A stretch of DNA of 56,163 nt, from contig QHYI01000147.1 of NCBI GenBank assembly GCA_003223245.1, positions 44,841 to 101,003 of the forward strand. The letters are read 5' to 3'. Origin of the DNA: Acidobacteriota bacterium (GTDB taxonomy: Bacteria > Acidobacteriota > Terriglobia > Acidiferrales > UBA7541). Within the stretch, counting starts at the first letter, position 1. Every line of letters begins with the position of its first letter. The notes beneath the pieces are model-generated. The model was not told the origin of the DNA. It saw only the letters and a program-made list of their open reading frames with translations, and searched no databases. Of this stretch, positions 8,161 through 16,179 are shown piece after piece. The position numbers were made by a program, and so were the translations under genes.

Positions 8161-8544
8161 CTACCAGCGCGGCTCGCGCGGCTGGCGAGCGGATTCGCGG
8201 TAATCCTCGTTGGAGAATCCGCCGCGACCACCTCGGCCTCCACGACCACCGCCATGACCACTGGCGTTGTGGCTACCGCTGCCACCGCGCGGACGGTCGC
8301 CTTTTGGCCGGGCTTCGTTGACCTTGAGATTGCGGCCGCCGAGCTCTTTGCCGTCGAGGGCGGCCATAGCTTTGCCAGCTTCGGCATCATTGGGCATTTC
8401 CACGAAGGCAAAGCCGCGAGCCCTGCCGGTCTCGCGATCGGTGACAATGTGGATGCGCCCGATTTGGCCGAAGGGTTGGAACAAAGCGGTCAAATCGGCT
8501 TCGGTGGTTTGAAAACTCATATTCCCGACAAAAAGACTTTTCAT
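8161..8544 (-). CDS. Glycine-rich RRM RNA-binding protein
   Basis: 127 residues with a single RNA-recognition motif: RNP2 LFVGNM at residues 4-9 and RNP1 RGFAFVEM at 43-50, giving the two central strands that stack on RNA bases. The last ~40 residues are an Arg-Gly-rich tail (GGGRGGRGGRGG) that typically strengthens nucleic-acid binding. Proteins of this size and form are the cold-shock type RNA-binding proteins of cyanobacteria and other phyla. GGAGAAA lies before the ATG. It is paralogous to 11563-11886 and shares the strand with the sigma factor that ends just outside the opposite side of its promoter. Confidence 0.9.
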   Translation of the reverse strand: MKSLFVGNMSFQTTEADLTALFQPFGQIGRIHIVTDRETGRARGFAFVEMPNDAEAGKAMAALDGKELGGRNLKVNEARPKGDRPRGGSGSHNASGHGGGRGGRGGRGGFSNEDYRESARQPREPRW

Positions 8545-8601
8545 ACAATTTCTCCATTTGAATTTTTCTGATGCGGGCAGAGACTGTTCATGGGCGCTGC
8601 C

Positions 8602-10335
8602 TCAGAAAGAACCTTGGTAAAATGTGCGGAGCAAGCTGGAACGCGAGGGATGCCGCAGTTTGCGAAGCGCCTTAGCCTCAATCTGGCGAATGCGCTCGCG
8701 AGTCACGTCGAAGGTCTCACCCACCTCTTCGAGGGTGTGCGGAATGCCGTCTTCAAAGCCGAAGCGCATGCGGATGATGCGCTCTTCGCGCGGATTCAAA
8801 TGCTTCAGCATCGAGGCGACATTTTTGTGAAGGCTCAGGCGGATGGCGGTTTCCGCGGGTGAGGCCGCCGCTTTATCTTCGATGAAATCGCCAAGATGCG
8901 AGTCTTCCTCTTCACCGATGGGAGTCTCGAAGGAGATGGGCGTCTGCGCAATTTTCCGAGTATGGCGGACTTTTTCGACGCTGACGTCCATGCGGCTGGC
9001 CAGTTCTTCGCAGGTAGGCTCGCGGCCAAATTCCTGTACAAGTTGCCGGGTATGCCGGGCGAGCTTGTTGATGACCTCGATCATGTGGACAGGAACGCGG
9101 ATCGTGCGCGCCTGGTCGGCAATTGCGCGAGTGATGGCCTGCCGAATCCACCAGGTCGCATAGGTCGAGAATTTATATCCGCGGCGCCAGTCGAACTTAT
9201 CCGCGCCTTTCATCAAGCCCAGATTCCCTTCCTGGATGAGATCGAGAAACTGCAGGCCATGATGGGTATATTTTTTGGCGATAGAGACCACCAGGCGAAG
9301 GTTGGCCGCGGTGAGTTCCTGCTTGGCCTGTTGGGCGTGGGCTTCGCCACGCTGAACAACGCGGAGCGTGCGTTTGAGCGCGATCAGACTGCTGTGACTC
9401 GACAGTGCCATTCCGCTCAAAGAGACGCGCGAGCAACGAAGCTGTCTGCGCGCCTCGGCGGCGACTGGGTCTGCCAGACGCCGCAGGCGGCGAACCTCGC
9501 GTTCCAGAGTTTGGAAGCGCTCGACGAAGGCCCGGAAGTGGTCCACGAGGCGCTTGCGTTCGTGCCAATGGAAAGGAATCTTGCGGATGGCGAGAGAAAT
9601 GTGGATGCGCGTGCGGGCCAGCGCCCACTTGCCGCGAATGTAGGATTGCTTCTTCGATTTTGGCGTAGCGGCGAATTTCTCTGCTTGGCGGAGGGCGGTT
9701 TCATGGAGTAGAGCTATGGAATCGATTTGACGGAGAGTGTCTTTAGTTTTGCGGGTAATTTTCTCTTCGGTGATCTCTTCATCAGCGAATTGGACAACTT
9801 CCTTGATGGCACGCGTGCCTTGGCGTAAGGCGGCGGCGACGGAAACGAGTTCCTCAACAATGATGGGCGAGCGGGTGATGGACTTCATCACCACGACATT
9901 GCCGCGTTCGATGCGCTTCGCAAGAGCCACTTCACCTTCACGAGTGAGCAAAGGCACGGAGCCCATTTCGCGAAGATAGAGCCGCACGGGATCCTGAGAT
10001 TTGGAAACTTCGCCAATACTCAGGTCGAGAGCCGACTCCGGAGCTAATTCCCCTTCGTGGCTGGCTTCACGCGAATCGACCGGTATCACACCAGGTACGG
10101 AATTGGGTGCGTCCAAATCTTCGCGTATTTCGATTCCGTGGCGATCCAGGAGGGCTAAGAGGTCGTCGATTTCTTGAGACGCAAGCACACCCGGTGGAAG
10201 GTTGGCGTTGATTTCATCATAGAGGAGATAGCCTCGGTCCTTGCCGATGGCCAGAAGTTGCTGGATATAGCCGAACTCGTCTTCAATGAGCCGTGCCAAG
10301 AACACTCCTATGGTTGCCGGTATGGGATGTTGCAA
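8602..10335 (-). CDS. rpoD: RNA polymerase sigma factor, RpoD type
   Basis: Sigma-70 group 1/2 factor, up to 577 residues. An acidic region-1.1-like segment is at the N-terminus, followed by region 1.2 ([13 protein letters not shown]), a nonconserved spacer, region 2 with the core-binding and -10 recognition helix ([34 protein letters not shown]), region 3 ([12 protein letters not shown]) and region 4 with the -35 recognition helix ([18 protein letters not shown]). It directs RNA polymerase to -10/-35 promoters such as those proposed here. The ATG at 10335 has no obvious ribosome site, while TTG 10299 has AGGAG at a good distance and would give 565 residues. It is shorter than many RpoD proteins, so a paralogous group 2 factor cannot be excluded. 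Confidence 0.88.
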   Translation of the reverse strand: MQHPIPATIGVFLARLIEDEFGYIQQLLAIGKDRGYLLYDEINANLPPGVLASQEIDDLLALLDRHGIEIREDLDAPNSVPGVIPVDSREASHEGELAPESALDLSIGEVSKSQDPVRLYLREMGSVPLLTREGEVALAKRIERGNVVVMKSITRSPIIVEELVSVAAALRQGTRAIKEVVQFADEEITEEKITRKTKDTLRQIDSIALLHETALRQAEKFAATPKSKKQSYIRGKWALARTRIHISLAIRKIPFHWHERKRLVDHFRAFVERFQTLEREVRRLRRLADPVAAEARRQLRCSRVSLSGMALSSHSSLIALKRTLRVVQRGEAHAQQAKQELTAANLRLVVSIAKKYTHHGLQFLDLIQEGNLGLMKGADKFDWRRGYKFSTYATWWIRQAITRAIADQARTIRVPVHMIEVINKLARHTRQLVQEFGREPTCEELASRMDVSVEKVRHTRKIAQTPISFETPIGEEEDSHLGDFIEDKAAASPAETAIRLSLHKNVASMLKHLNPREERIIRMRFGFEDGIPHTLEEVGETFDVTRERIRQIEAKALRKLRHPSRSSLLRTFYQGSF

Positions 10336-10341
10336 ACGAGA

Positions 10342-10678
10342 TCAAAAGTCTTCCTCTTCCCTGTCCGGCTGGCCACGCTTGGCCTCGGGCGTGTGCGCCT
10401 CATTGCATTCGGCCAGCTCGGCATCGGTCACCGAGAACGTGGCGGAGGGAGGATTGACCGCCCCGGATGGCAAACTCGCGGCGAAGCCTGATGGAGCAGA
10501 TCGCGGGGGTATCCTGGTAGCGCGCGCGGTGCGCCGCAAGCGTCTCATTAGCGATGGTAACGAAGTAATGGGATTGGCCCTTGACTCCGCGACGGCTGAA
10601 GGCATATTTGCGGACCACTCCCTTGGACTCGAATCCAAGGTATTGCAAATCAACAGGTTGATCCACGAAAACCGCCAT
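10342..10678 (-). pseudogene. Frameshifted small protein, paralog of 10878-11204
   Basis: Two overlapping frames together match the neighbour at 10878-11204. From ATG 10678 the first frame gives VDLQYLGFESKG ... HRARYQDTPAICSIRLRREFA, aligned with VQYLGFAAKP ... HRARYQDAPGICAARLHAELT. The match then moves to another frame (LPSGAVNPPSATFSVTDAEL ... EAHTPEAK, stop at 10342), aligned with the neighbour's ITDEELDKFRESHSPK. The shift lies near 10475-10490. It is either a broken gene or a one-base sequence error; restoring the frame gives about 112 residues. Function unknown; the domain is not one I recognise. Confidence 0.65.
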
Positions 10679-10877
10679 TTCTGAACGAAAGGCAGTCGCA
10701 AGTTGAACTTAGGAGCCTCGCCGGACTAAGGAGGTGCCGAAAGGGCAACGAACGCAGCCAAAACGATGATGACACACTTATTGGCTAGCGTATACGTGTA
10801 AATAATCATCGATTGAGATTGCCACGCTGAGCTTGAGCACCTTGCAACAGCGTTTCTCCGGGTGCAACCGCGTGTGG

Positions 10878-11204
10878 CTAAAAGTTCTCTTGCGGCTTCT
10901 TTCCCCAGACGTTTTGCCCAATCTTTGGCGAGTGAGACTCCCGAAATTTATCTAACTCCTCGTCCGTGATGTGGAATTGCGTTTCGGCAGGACGATTCGA
11001 GGAGGCGGTTAACTCGGCGTGGAGCCTAGCCGCGCAAATCCCGGGTGCATCTTGATACCGAGCACGGTGAGAGATAAAAGCTTCGTTTGCTATGTCGAGC
11101 CTGAATTCGCGCTCCTGGCCTGCTTCGCGCACATTGAAAGTGTATTCGCGCGCCTGCGGTTTCGCTGCAAAGCCCAGGTACTGGACGATAGGACCGTTGC
11201 TCAA
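10878..11204 (-). CDS. Conserved hypothetical small protein
   Basis: 108 residues starting at TTG 11204. The start is supported by GGAGG 6 nt upstream and by a TTGA overlap with the stop of the preceding gene (11201-11443), which implies coupled translation. The fold is not recognised: an N-terminal strand-rich part (IVQYLGF, REYTFNV, REFRLDI) followed by a helix (AFISHRARYQDAPGICAARL) and a charged C-terminal helix. The paralog next door (10342-10678) shares about half the residues, so the pair is a tandem duplication. No signal peptide or membrane segment. Position among RNA-binding and sigma genes hints at an expression-related role, which is only inference. Confidence 0.7.
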   Translation of the reverse strand: MSNGPIVQYLGFAAKPQAREYTFNVREAGQEREFRLDIANEAFISHRARYQDAPGICAARLHAELTASSNRPAETQFHITDEELDKFRESHSPKIGQNVWGKKPQENF

Positions 11205-11443
11205 TTTGCGCCTCCAACTGCTGTGGGTGAAATTTGCGCCTGCCTTGTCGCCTTCCTGCGCCTAGCGCGACGGCGCTTCGGAGGAACGCCCTCCGCAGGT
11301 TCGACTACCATCAGGCTGGTGACGAACTTCTTGATCCCATGGATATCGAAGTCGATCGTCGTCCGGCTGGGGTCCGATTCGGTTATAACTCCGCAGCCGT
11401 ACTGAGAATGCTTGATGTATTGTCCTGGCAAGAAAGTCTGCAC
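11201..11443 (-). CDS. Small Tudor/SH3-like protein, similar to UvrD/PcrA C-terminal domain
   Basis: 80 residues from GTG 11443, chosen because AAGGAGGA lies 6 nt upstream; the longer frame (to 11551) crosses this site. Residues 5-50 (FLPGQYIKHSQYGCGVIT, then TTIDFDIHGIKKFVTSLMVVE) match the pattern of the C-terminal Tudor-like domain of PcrA/UvrD helicases (GDxVxHxxFGxGxV ... IKxL). In PcrA this domain contacts RNA polymerase, so a free-standing copy might bind polymerase or nucleic acid. The C-terminus is very basic (KRRRARRRKATRQ). Translationally coupled to the downstream unknown gene by TTGA. Similarity is by eye. Confidence 0.65.
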   Translation of the reverse strand: MQTFLPGQYIKHSQYGCGVITESDPSRTTIDFDIHGIKKFVTSLMVVEPAEGVPPKRRRARRRKATRQAQISPTAVGGAN

Positions 11444-11562
11444 AAAATCCTCCTCCTTTAGGAAGAGAAACAGAGCGTGTGGGCTCCTCGGAACTTCACT
11501 GGCAACGAAGTGATCAGGGTCTTGGGCAGTTTCGCCGCAAGACGCAAGCAATCTCGATTGGG

Positions 11563-11886
11563 TTAGTAGCGACCGTTGCGACCCGATCGCCCGGTGGAGC
11601 CCCGACCGCCGCGAGGACGGTCTCCGCCACCACGGGACTCCTGCGGACGTGCTTCATTTACCTGTAGCGCGCGGCCTTCTACGTTGAGCCCGTTCATCTC
11701 ACCGATGGCTCGCGCCGCATCGTCGCCGGACCCGAGCTCGACGAATCCGAAACCGCGCGAGCGCCCGGTTTCCCGGTCGGTAATCACGCGGGCTGACGCG
11801 ACTTGATATCCTTTGCCGATGAACAGCTGTTGTAAGCCGTCATCGGTCACCTCAAATGAGAGATTTCCGACATATAGTTTTGCCAT
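11563..11886 (-). CDS. Glycine-rich RRM RNA-binding protein
   Basis: 107 residues. One RNA-recognition motif with RNP2 LYVGNL (4-9) and RNP1 RGFGFVEL (44-51), followed by a short Arg/Gly tail (GGGDRPRGGRGSTGRSGR). It is a paralog of 8161-8544 and of the same cold-shock-like class; such proteins bind single-stranded RNA, often as chaperones. A run GGAAAAG lies ahead of the ATG (11886). The upstream neighbour on the same strand is a broken secreted-protein gene, the downstream one the Tudor-like gene after a 119-nt gap. Confidence 0.9.
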   Translation of the reverse strand: MAKLYVGNLSFEVTDDGLQQLFIGKGYQVASARVITDRETGRSRGFGFVELGSGDDAARAIGEMNGLNVEGRALQVNEARPQESRGGGDRPRGGRGSTGRSGRNGRY

Positions 11887-11916
11887 TTTCTTTTCCTTTC
11901 AGTTTGACGACAAGCA

Positions 11917-12592
11917 TTACGGCTGGAAGATCTTCCTGTTCTTCTGACGAGTCATTTCCAGGTCATCCGTTTCCTCTTTCTGACGCTCTGCTTCTCTTTT
12001 CGGGCCTTCTTGTTCCTCCAGTTGCGCGGCTGCCGCGATCGCAAGTTCAGCTGCTGCCTATACTCGTTTGGAATAAATGACCAGCCCAAAGGTATCGGTA
12101 AAAGAAGAACGGACAAGATTAAGGGAATATTGCGAGTCTTCCCATGACGCAACGCCTTTCTGCTTCGCCGTATCGGTCGCTCGCTTTTGAATCGATTTCC
12201 AGAGCAACACTTGTCGGCGGGCCATACTTCTCCGAAATCGCTTTCACCATGTCCGATGCGGTGAGCCCCTTCGTGGAGTTTCGATCGTACGTCACGGAAA
12301 CCTCGTAGAGCTCACTGTTGTAGAAGGAGAAAAGAATCTGTTCGACGGCATCAGAGCGCAAGGAAGTCCTAAGGGGGTTCGGCCACCACGTGAACTCCTG
12401 AAACAACGATGAACGGCCATGCGTTATCTTTACGTCTGCTAACTTCCCGTCTGTATGCTTCAGCACGGCGGCCAAACTCGCTCCAAGTGAAAAAGTCCGA
12501 TACTTGGACAAGTCCTGCGCGTACAGCCTCGAGGCCGTGAGAAGCAAGCCAAAGAGGCAAAGAATTGCAGTGCGCATCTTTTTCTTTTTCAT
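11917..12592 (-). pseudogene. Broken gene for a secreted protein (frameshift plus in-frame TAG)
   Basis: From ATG 12592 a signal peptide (basic start, hydrophobic core, LYAQ) leads into about 150 residues ending ...ASDRYGEAE, after which that frame stops at 12119. A one-base shift near 12165 continues with GVASWEDSQYSLNLVRSS, TDTFGLVIYSKR and then TAG at 12058-12060. The same frame then stays open through a Glu/Gln/Lys-rich helix (AAAAQLEEQEGPKREAERQ ... NRKIFQP) to TAA at 11917. I recall acidobacterial secreted proteins with this order, ending in such a charged helix, so both lesions appear real. Function unknown. Sequence error could explain the frameshift but the TAG would need a second error. 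Confidence 0.6.
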
Positions 12593-12607
12593 ATCGCCGA
12601 TGATCTT

Positions 12608-13054
12608 TCAGAACTTGAGATCAGGCCCGTCTCCACTTGACGTGGCAGGCGTTCTCAAGACGAAGTCCTTTGCAGGAACTAGGCCGATATCCTTTTGGAT
12701 ATGCCGGGAATGGGCGACAACGGTCATGAAAGGAAAGCCGAGGAATCGTTTTGACACGACCTTCGTAATCTCGAGAGAGTTAAACTTCCTCCCCTCCTGT
12801 TTTGCCAAAACGCACTTCACTGCCCTGCGCACGGTTCCAAGCCGGTCGCGGCCAAGGACGATGGCTTTTGTTTCACCGGCCAGATAGAAAAAATTCCAGT
12901 TGGCGCTCTCAATTTCCCGAGTTAGCGCTTGGCGATCAAGATTCTTGACCACCCGCCAGCCAGGCAGGAACGCATCGCTTTCGACCGAAAGCGTTGTTGG
13001 CAGTGGGGTATCTTCTCTGATGAAGACAGCCCTGGTTTGATTGGCCTCTGGCAT
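12608..13054 (-). CDS. Hypothetical protein
   Basis: 148 residues, no recognised domain. No signal peptide or membrane segment. Composition is mixed alpha/beta with conserved-looking hydrophobic strands (WNFFYLAGETKAIVLG, TVRRAVKCVLAKQ) and an 'LVPAKDFVLRTP' stretch near the end. It stands 15 nt upstream of the broken secreted gene and 26 nt downstream of the GlsB-type gene, all on the minus strand, so it may belong to the same transcript. An AGGGAGAAG purine stretch precedes the ATG, which supports the start. Confidence 0.6.
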   Translation of the reverse strand: MPEANQTRAVFIREDTPLPTTLSVESDAFLPGWRVVKNLDRQALTREIESANWNFFYLAGETKAIVLGRDRLGTVRRAVKCVLAKQEGRKFNSLEITKVVSKRFLGFPFMTVVAHSRHIQKDIGLVPAKDFVLRTPATSSGDGPDLKF

Positions 13055-13080
13055 TTGAGCTTCTCCCTGTGTCGGGACGC

Positions 13081-13347
13081 CTAGAGTTGTCGTGCGTAAA
13101 GCCTTCTGCCGGTCACGAAACCCACGAGCAGCGTCAGAAGAACAGCGCCAATGATGGCAACGAGAGTCGTGACAACGGTTCCCCTATAGCCAAGAAAGCC
13201 TGCGGACTCTATGAGAAGTCCGCCAAGGACAGCTCCGCAGATGCCCATGGCAATGTCCATAAGCGGACCGTAACCGTTGCCCTTTAGAATCTTGCCGGCC
13301 AACCAGCCGCCGGCGATCCCAACGATGATCCACGATACAAGGTACAT
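13081..13347 (-). CDS. GlsB/YeaQ/YmgE family stress-response membrane protein
   Basis: 88 residues with three hydrophobic helices: residues 3-20 (glycine-rich WIIVGIAGGWLAGKI), 30-48 (DIAMGICGAVLGGLLIE) and 56-78 (TVVTTLVAIIGAVLLTLLVGF). The length, the Gly-zipper pattern and the order match the transglycosylase-associated/GlsB family of small inner-membrane proteins induced by stress. The precise role is unknown. AGGAGAG is placed 6 nt before the ATG. It groups with the stress-like genes of this block. Confidence 0.85.
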   Translation of the reverse strand: MYLVSWIIVGIAGGWLAGKILKGNGYGPLMDIAMGICGAVLGGLLIESAGFLGYRGTVVTTLVAIIGAVLLTLLVGFVTGRRLYARQL

Positions 13348-13401
13348 ACAACTCTCCTTTAGCTCTTACTTCTCTCTCTTTCGGGTCGACACTGCCGCTA
13401 A

Positions 13402-13807
13402 CTAAGCCCGCCGCGCCTCACTCGGCATCCCGCAAACTGAAGGAATGGATACTTTCTGCCCGTCCCACTTCATCCTGTATAGCTCGCCGTCTGCCGCGCG
13501 AAGCAGAGCTTCCATCGTCTCGCCGTCCTCAGGAGACAGAGCCACCCCGATACTCGCGGAGAGAGGTGGCTCCAAAACTATCCGCGGGTAGCCGACCACA
13601 GATGCGTGATGCAACGAGCCGGGCTGCTACGCCCGCCGTTTCCGGCAAGATGACGGCAAACTCGTCACCACCGTGGCGCGCCGCGGTATCAATGAATATC
13701 GGCGAGGCAATAGCCTCGACTAGGGTGTGAAAGCTCGCCCCACCTTCCCGGAGCGGCTTACCCTTCGCCCGGGCCTCTGCGGCCCGCTTTGTAGCTCTCA
13801 TCGACAT
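13402..13807 (-). pseudogene. Degenerate GGDEF (diguanylate cyclase) fragment
   Basis: A start codon at 13807 with a good AAGGAT site begins a short basic segment that enters a GGDEF domain only at its middle: ARHGGDEFAVILPET carries the catalytic signature. The frame then drifts; a second frame continues the domain (VLEPPLSASIGVALSPEDG, ALLRAADGELYRMK) to the stop at 13402. The shift is near 13595-13610. The first half of the cyclase fold (DxLTGLxNR) is absent. With half a domain and a frameshift the product cannot make cyclic di-GMP. Confidence 0.7.
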
Positions 13808-13880
13808 CGAAAATCCTTGTTGTAGCGATCCTCGTCGAAGATTAAAGGGGGGCGGACTTGCCTGCCCCCCGAACAGAGAC

Positions 13881-14207
13881 CTATCGGCTTAAGGCCGCGG
13901 CAGCAGCGGCGATCTTGTGGAAGGTGGAATTGGCAACCTCATAGGTCTCTACCTGAGGAGTTCCGTCAATCACCTTCGCCAGGACCTTCGCTACTTCGGC
14001 GTAGGCTCCGCGGTTGTAGCTTTCCGCGTTTTCGGCCTGGTCCCACAAACTGATGCCGAATGCTTCCTTCCCGGCCGGTCCAACGAACGTGATCTCGTCC
14101 CGGAATCCCTTCTGTTTTCGAAGCAGGGGAAGAACTTCTCTTTCCAGAGTCTGGGTGAACTCGGAAATGCCGCCCTTCAGCTGCATGGAGACTTTGCGTG
14201 CAAACAT
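13881..14207 (-). CDS. Small ABM-like (dimeric alpha-beta barrel) protein
   Basis: 108 residues from ATG 14207, with AGGAGG 7 nt upstream; the longer frame to 14297 has no such site. Sequence pattern (FARKVSMQLK, LEREVLPLLRKQKGF, DEITFVGPAGKEAFGISLWDQ, AESYNRGAYAEVAKVL) fits a ferredoxin-like alpha-beta barrel as in antibiotic-biosynthesis-monooxygenase-like proteins, usually involved in small-molecule oxidation or just binding. No catalytic residue can be assigned. A good promoter with an overlapping palindrome lies upstream (14296-14326), shared with the divergent regulator at 14386. Confidence 0.65.
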   Translation of the reverse strand: MFARKVSMQLKGGISEFTQTLEREVLPLLRKQKGFRDEITFVGPAGKEAFGISLWDQAENAESYNRGAYAEVAKVLAKVIDGTPQVETYEVANSTFHKIAAAAAALSR

Positions 14208-14295
14208 GTCAACCTCCTTGGTTGGCTGACCAAGAGGGCATTCAGATAACTTGCTTTGGTAAGGAAAACCTGAAGACTCCCTCAGTTGCTTAACC

Positions 14296-14326
14296 ACAAT
14301 AAGTTAATTCACTTGACTTGTCAAGT
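14296..14326 (-). promoter_or_regulatory. Promoter TTGACA-17-TATTGT with overlapping palindrome
   Basis: On the minus strand TTGACA (14319-14324) and TATTGT (14296-14301) are separated by 17 nt and would drive the gene starting at 14207. A palindrome ACTTGAC-TT-GTCAAGT (14311-14326) overlaps the -35 box. It lies between the divergent ABM-like gene and the XRE-type regulator, so it is a good operator candidate for that regulator. Inference from spacing and symmetry only. Confidence 0.6.
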
Positions 14327-14385
14327 ATAGTATTAGAGTATTTTCTATGATTAATCAGATGTAGGTTAAGAGCGCTGGAGGGGCC

Positions 14386-15369
14386 TTGGATGTCTGCTTA
14401 GTGATTAAAAAGCGGCTAGAAGAATTAGGGCTTGAGCAAAGAGATCTGGCAGGCGCCGCCGAGGTTACGGAATCCTACATTTCGCAGCTGCTAACCGGAA
14501 AAAAATTGCCTCCGGAACCTAACCGGTCAGACATTTATGACAAGATTGCGAAGTTCCTGAAACTCCCGAGTAGCAGGCTTTCGAAACTGGCGGACCATCA
14601 ACGCAAGGAAGTATTGAAGCGAAACCTAGAGGATCCGCCTCAGCCGTTGCTCAAAGAAGTTCGACAGTTGATTCTCAGCAAGTGCGCGCCCGAAAAAGAG
14701 AAACAAATTCGCGTGATTTTTGAGAAGCAGCCCTTCGGCGAACTCGAACGTCTCGTCACACAAAAGCTTCTGGACGTCGCGAAAAAGATCGCCAAAAACG
14801 AGCTGCAAAGTAAAAAGTGGCTTCACTCGGTGGCGCGTCTCAGCGGCAAGAGCTACAAAACGATGCGAGTCCGCATTCTCGAGTTTCTGGATACCGACGT
14901 CTTCAGCATATCGGCCGAGAACTGCGCTTCCTTCCTCGATCCGTTAATCGATTCCTGGGATATCGATCTCGCAACTTTCGGCATGGAAATCGTCTTGAAC
15001 CGGAGACTTATTCCTGGTTATGCAAGGAAATTTGAGTTCGTCGAAAAGGAAGTTGTTCACCATCAGCAAGAACCTGGCCTCAGGGAGTTCCTGAGGGACT
15101 TACCCGTGAATGGCGGTGCGACTCAGGAGGAAATAGAGTTTCTAAAAAGGCTGACATTCGAGGGGAAGCATCCCACGCCTCTTTATTACTACCGAGAATT
15201 GCAGAACCTGCGAGATCCACTCCATTTTCAGGATGGCTCTGTCCCCGCGATGCACAAGCGTCGGAATCCTGATGAAGCGAACAAAAAGGCACAAATTGCT
15301 TCGAGAAAGAAGGCAATCCGACGGTGGGCACGGAATAGCAGTGTTTTACAGATGAACAGCAAATCATGA
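14386..15369 (+). CDS. XRE-family helix-turn-helix protein with unknown C-terminal domain
   Basis: 327 residues starting at TTG 14386, preceded by GGAGG 5 nt upstream. The N-terminal 60 residues are a Cro/CI-type helix-turn-helix (LEELGLEQRDLAGAAEVTES, YISQLLTGKK), so it should bind DNA as a repressor or activator. About 260 residues follow: a helix-rich, Lys-rich region with no recognised domain. The final part is basic (KKAQIASRKKAIRRWARNS). It is divergent from the ABM-like gene across the TTGACA/palindrome region. It runs straight into a radical-SAM remnant; the stop overlaps the start of that open frame. Confidence 0.7.
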   Translation: MDVCLVIKKRLEELGLEQRDLAGAAEVTESYISQLLTGKKLPPEPNRSDIYDKIAKFLKLPSSRLSKLADHQRKEVLKRNLEDPPQPLLKEVRQLILSKCAPEKEKQIRVIFEKQPFGELERLVTQKLLDVAKKIAKNELQSKKWLHSVARLSGKSYKTMRVRILEFLDTDVFSISAENCASFLDPLIDSWDIDLATFGMEIVLNRRLIPGYARKFEFVEKEVVHHQQEPGLREFLRDLPVNGGATQEEIEFLKRLTFEGKHPTPLYYYRELQNLRDPLHFQDGSVPAMHKRRNPDEANKKAQIASRKKAIRRWARNSSVLQMNSKS

Positions 15370-15382
15370 CTTCGCGCCGGTT

Positions 15383-15877
15383 GCCGAGCCTAGCCACTTG
15401 GGGGCCGCTGGTCCGTTACGTCAATTAACAGATTACAAAGGCGAGGCCCAGGTGTCAGGTGTCCTGGCGCTGATCCGACATTTCAAGCCCACGCATATCT
15501 CTATTGTGGGAGGCGAGCCATTGGTTCGCTATCGCGAATTAGAGATTTTGCTCCCGAAGCTTGCGGACATGGGCGTTGAAGTACAACGCGTCACGAGTGC
15601 CGTTCGCCCCATCCCCACAGAGTGGGGAAGTCTACACCATCTCCACTTGGTGGTCTCTGTGGACGGCCTCCAGCCGGAGCATGACAAGCGCCGCTCGCCT
15701 GCCACCTACGATCGCATTTTGAATCATATCGCTGGGCACCAGGTGACGATCCACTGCACGATCACGCGGCAGCTAGTTCACCGGCCCGGCTATCTCAGTG
15801 ATTTTGCAAGCTTTTGGTCGAGCCGACAGGAAGTGCGCAACATTTCTCGAAGATCTTCGCCGTTTGCGAAGTCTTAG
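15383..15877 (+). pseudogene. Radical SAM protein fragment lacking the iron-sulfur motif
   Basis: From about 15383 the frame reads EPSHLGAAGPLRQLTDYKG, HISIVGGEPLVRYREL, VVSVDGLQPEHDKRR and TIHCTITRQ, the middle of a radical SAM (SPASM-like) protein. The N-terminal CxxxCxxC cluster that binds the 4Fe-4S and S-adenosylmethionine is missing, since the upstream bases encode the regulator's tail. After EVRNIS the frame goes off track; a related stretch (FLEDLRRLRSL) follows in another frame and soon ends. Both ends are thus lost and no activity is possible. It is a remnant left by a deletion. Confidence 0.65.
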
Positions 15878-16000
15878 GAGACCGATATCCCCAATGGTTT
15901 GCGCCGGGGGGATGAAGACTACCCTGATCGAAGTTGGTCGAACTCACGTGTCGCAACGTAGTGCAACGTAGTTTGCCCGCGAGCGTTTTTCTCTAACCTG

Positions 16001-16009
16001 TGGTATACT
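16001..16009 (+). promoter_or_regulatory. Extended -10 element upstream of the DEAD-box helicase
   Basis: TGGTATACT contains a TGn extended -10 followed by TATACT, about 170 nt ahead of the helicase start at 16180. No -35 is recognised. A leader of that length would be consistent with cold-shock control, as seen for some DEAD-box helicases, but no structure was identified. Low-moderate confidence. Confidence 0.35.
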
Positions 16010-16179
16010 TCGTTAGCGCTTATTACAGCGGTTGTGTTGTGCGGTCCTCTCTTATTGTGTTGAGAATACCCGCCCTCAGTTTCCTCCGTACGTTTTCAGC
16101 GTAATCAAAAGAAGCTGCGCCACTCAAAGCAGCACGCGGATTTGTGTGCATGCCTCAGTGTGCCGGCAAGAAAGCAAAA

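Noticed and set aside
8896-9711. 271-residue plus-strand frame opposite the sigma factor
   Set aside because: Shadow of conserved sigma regions; no ribosome site or recognisable fold.
11952-12152. 66-residue minus-strand frame with hydrophobic start
   Set aside because: Out of frame with the broken secreted gene, whose own frames give meaningful homology across the same bases.
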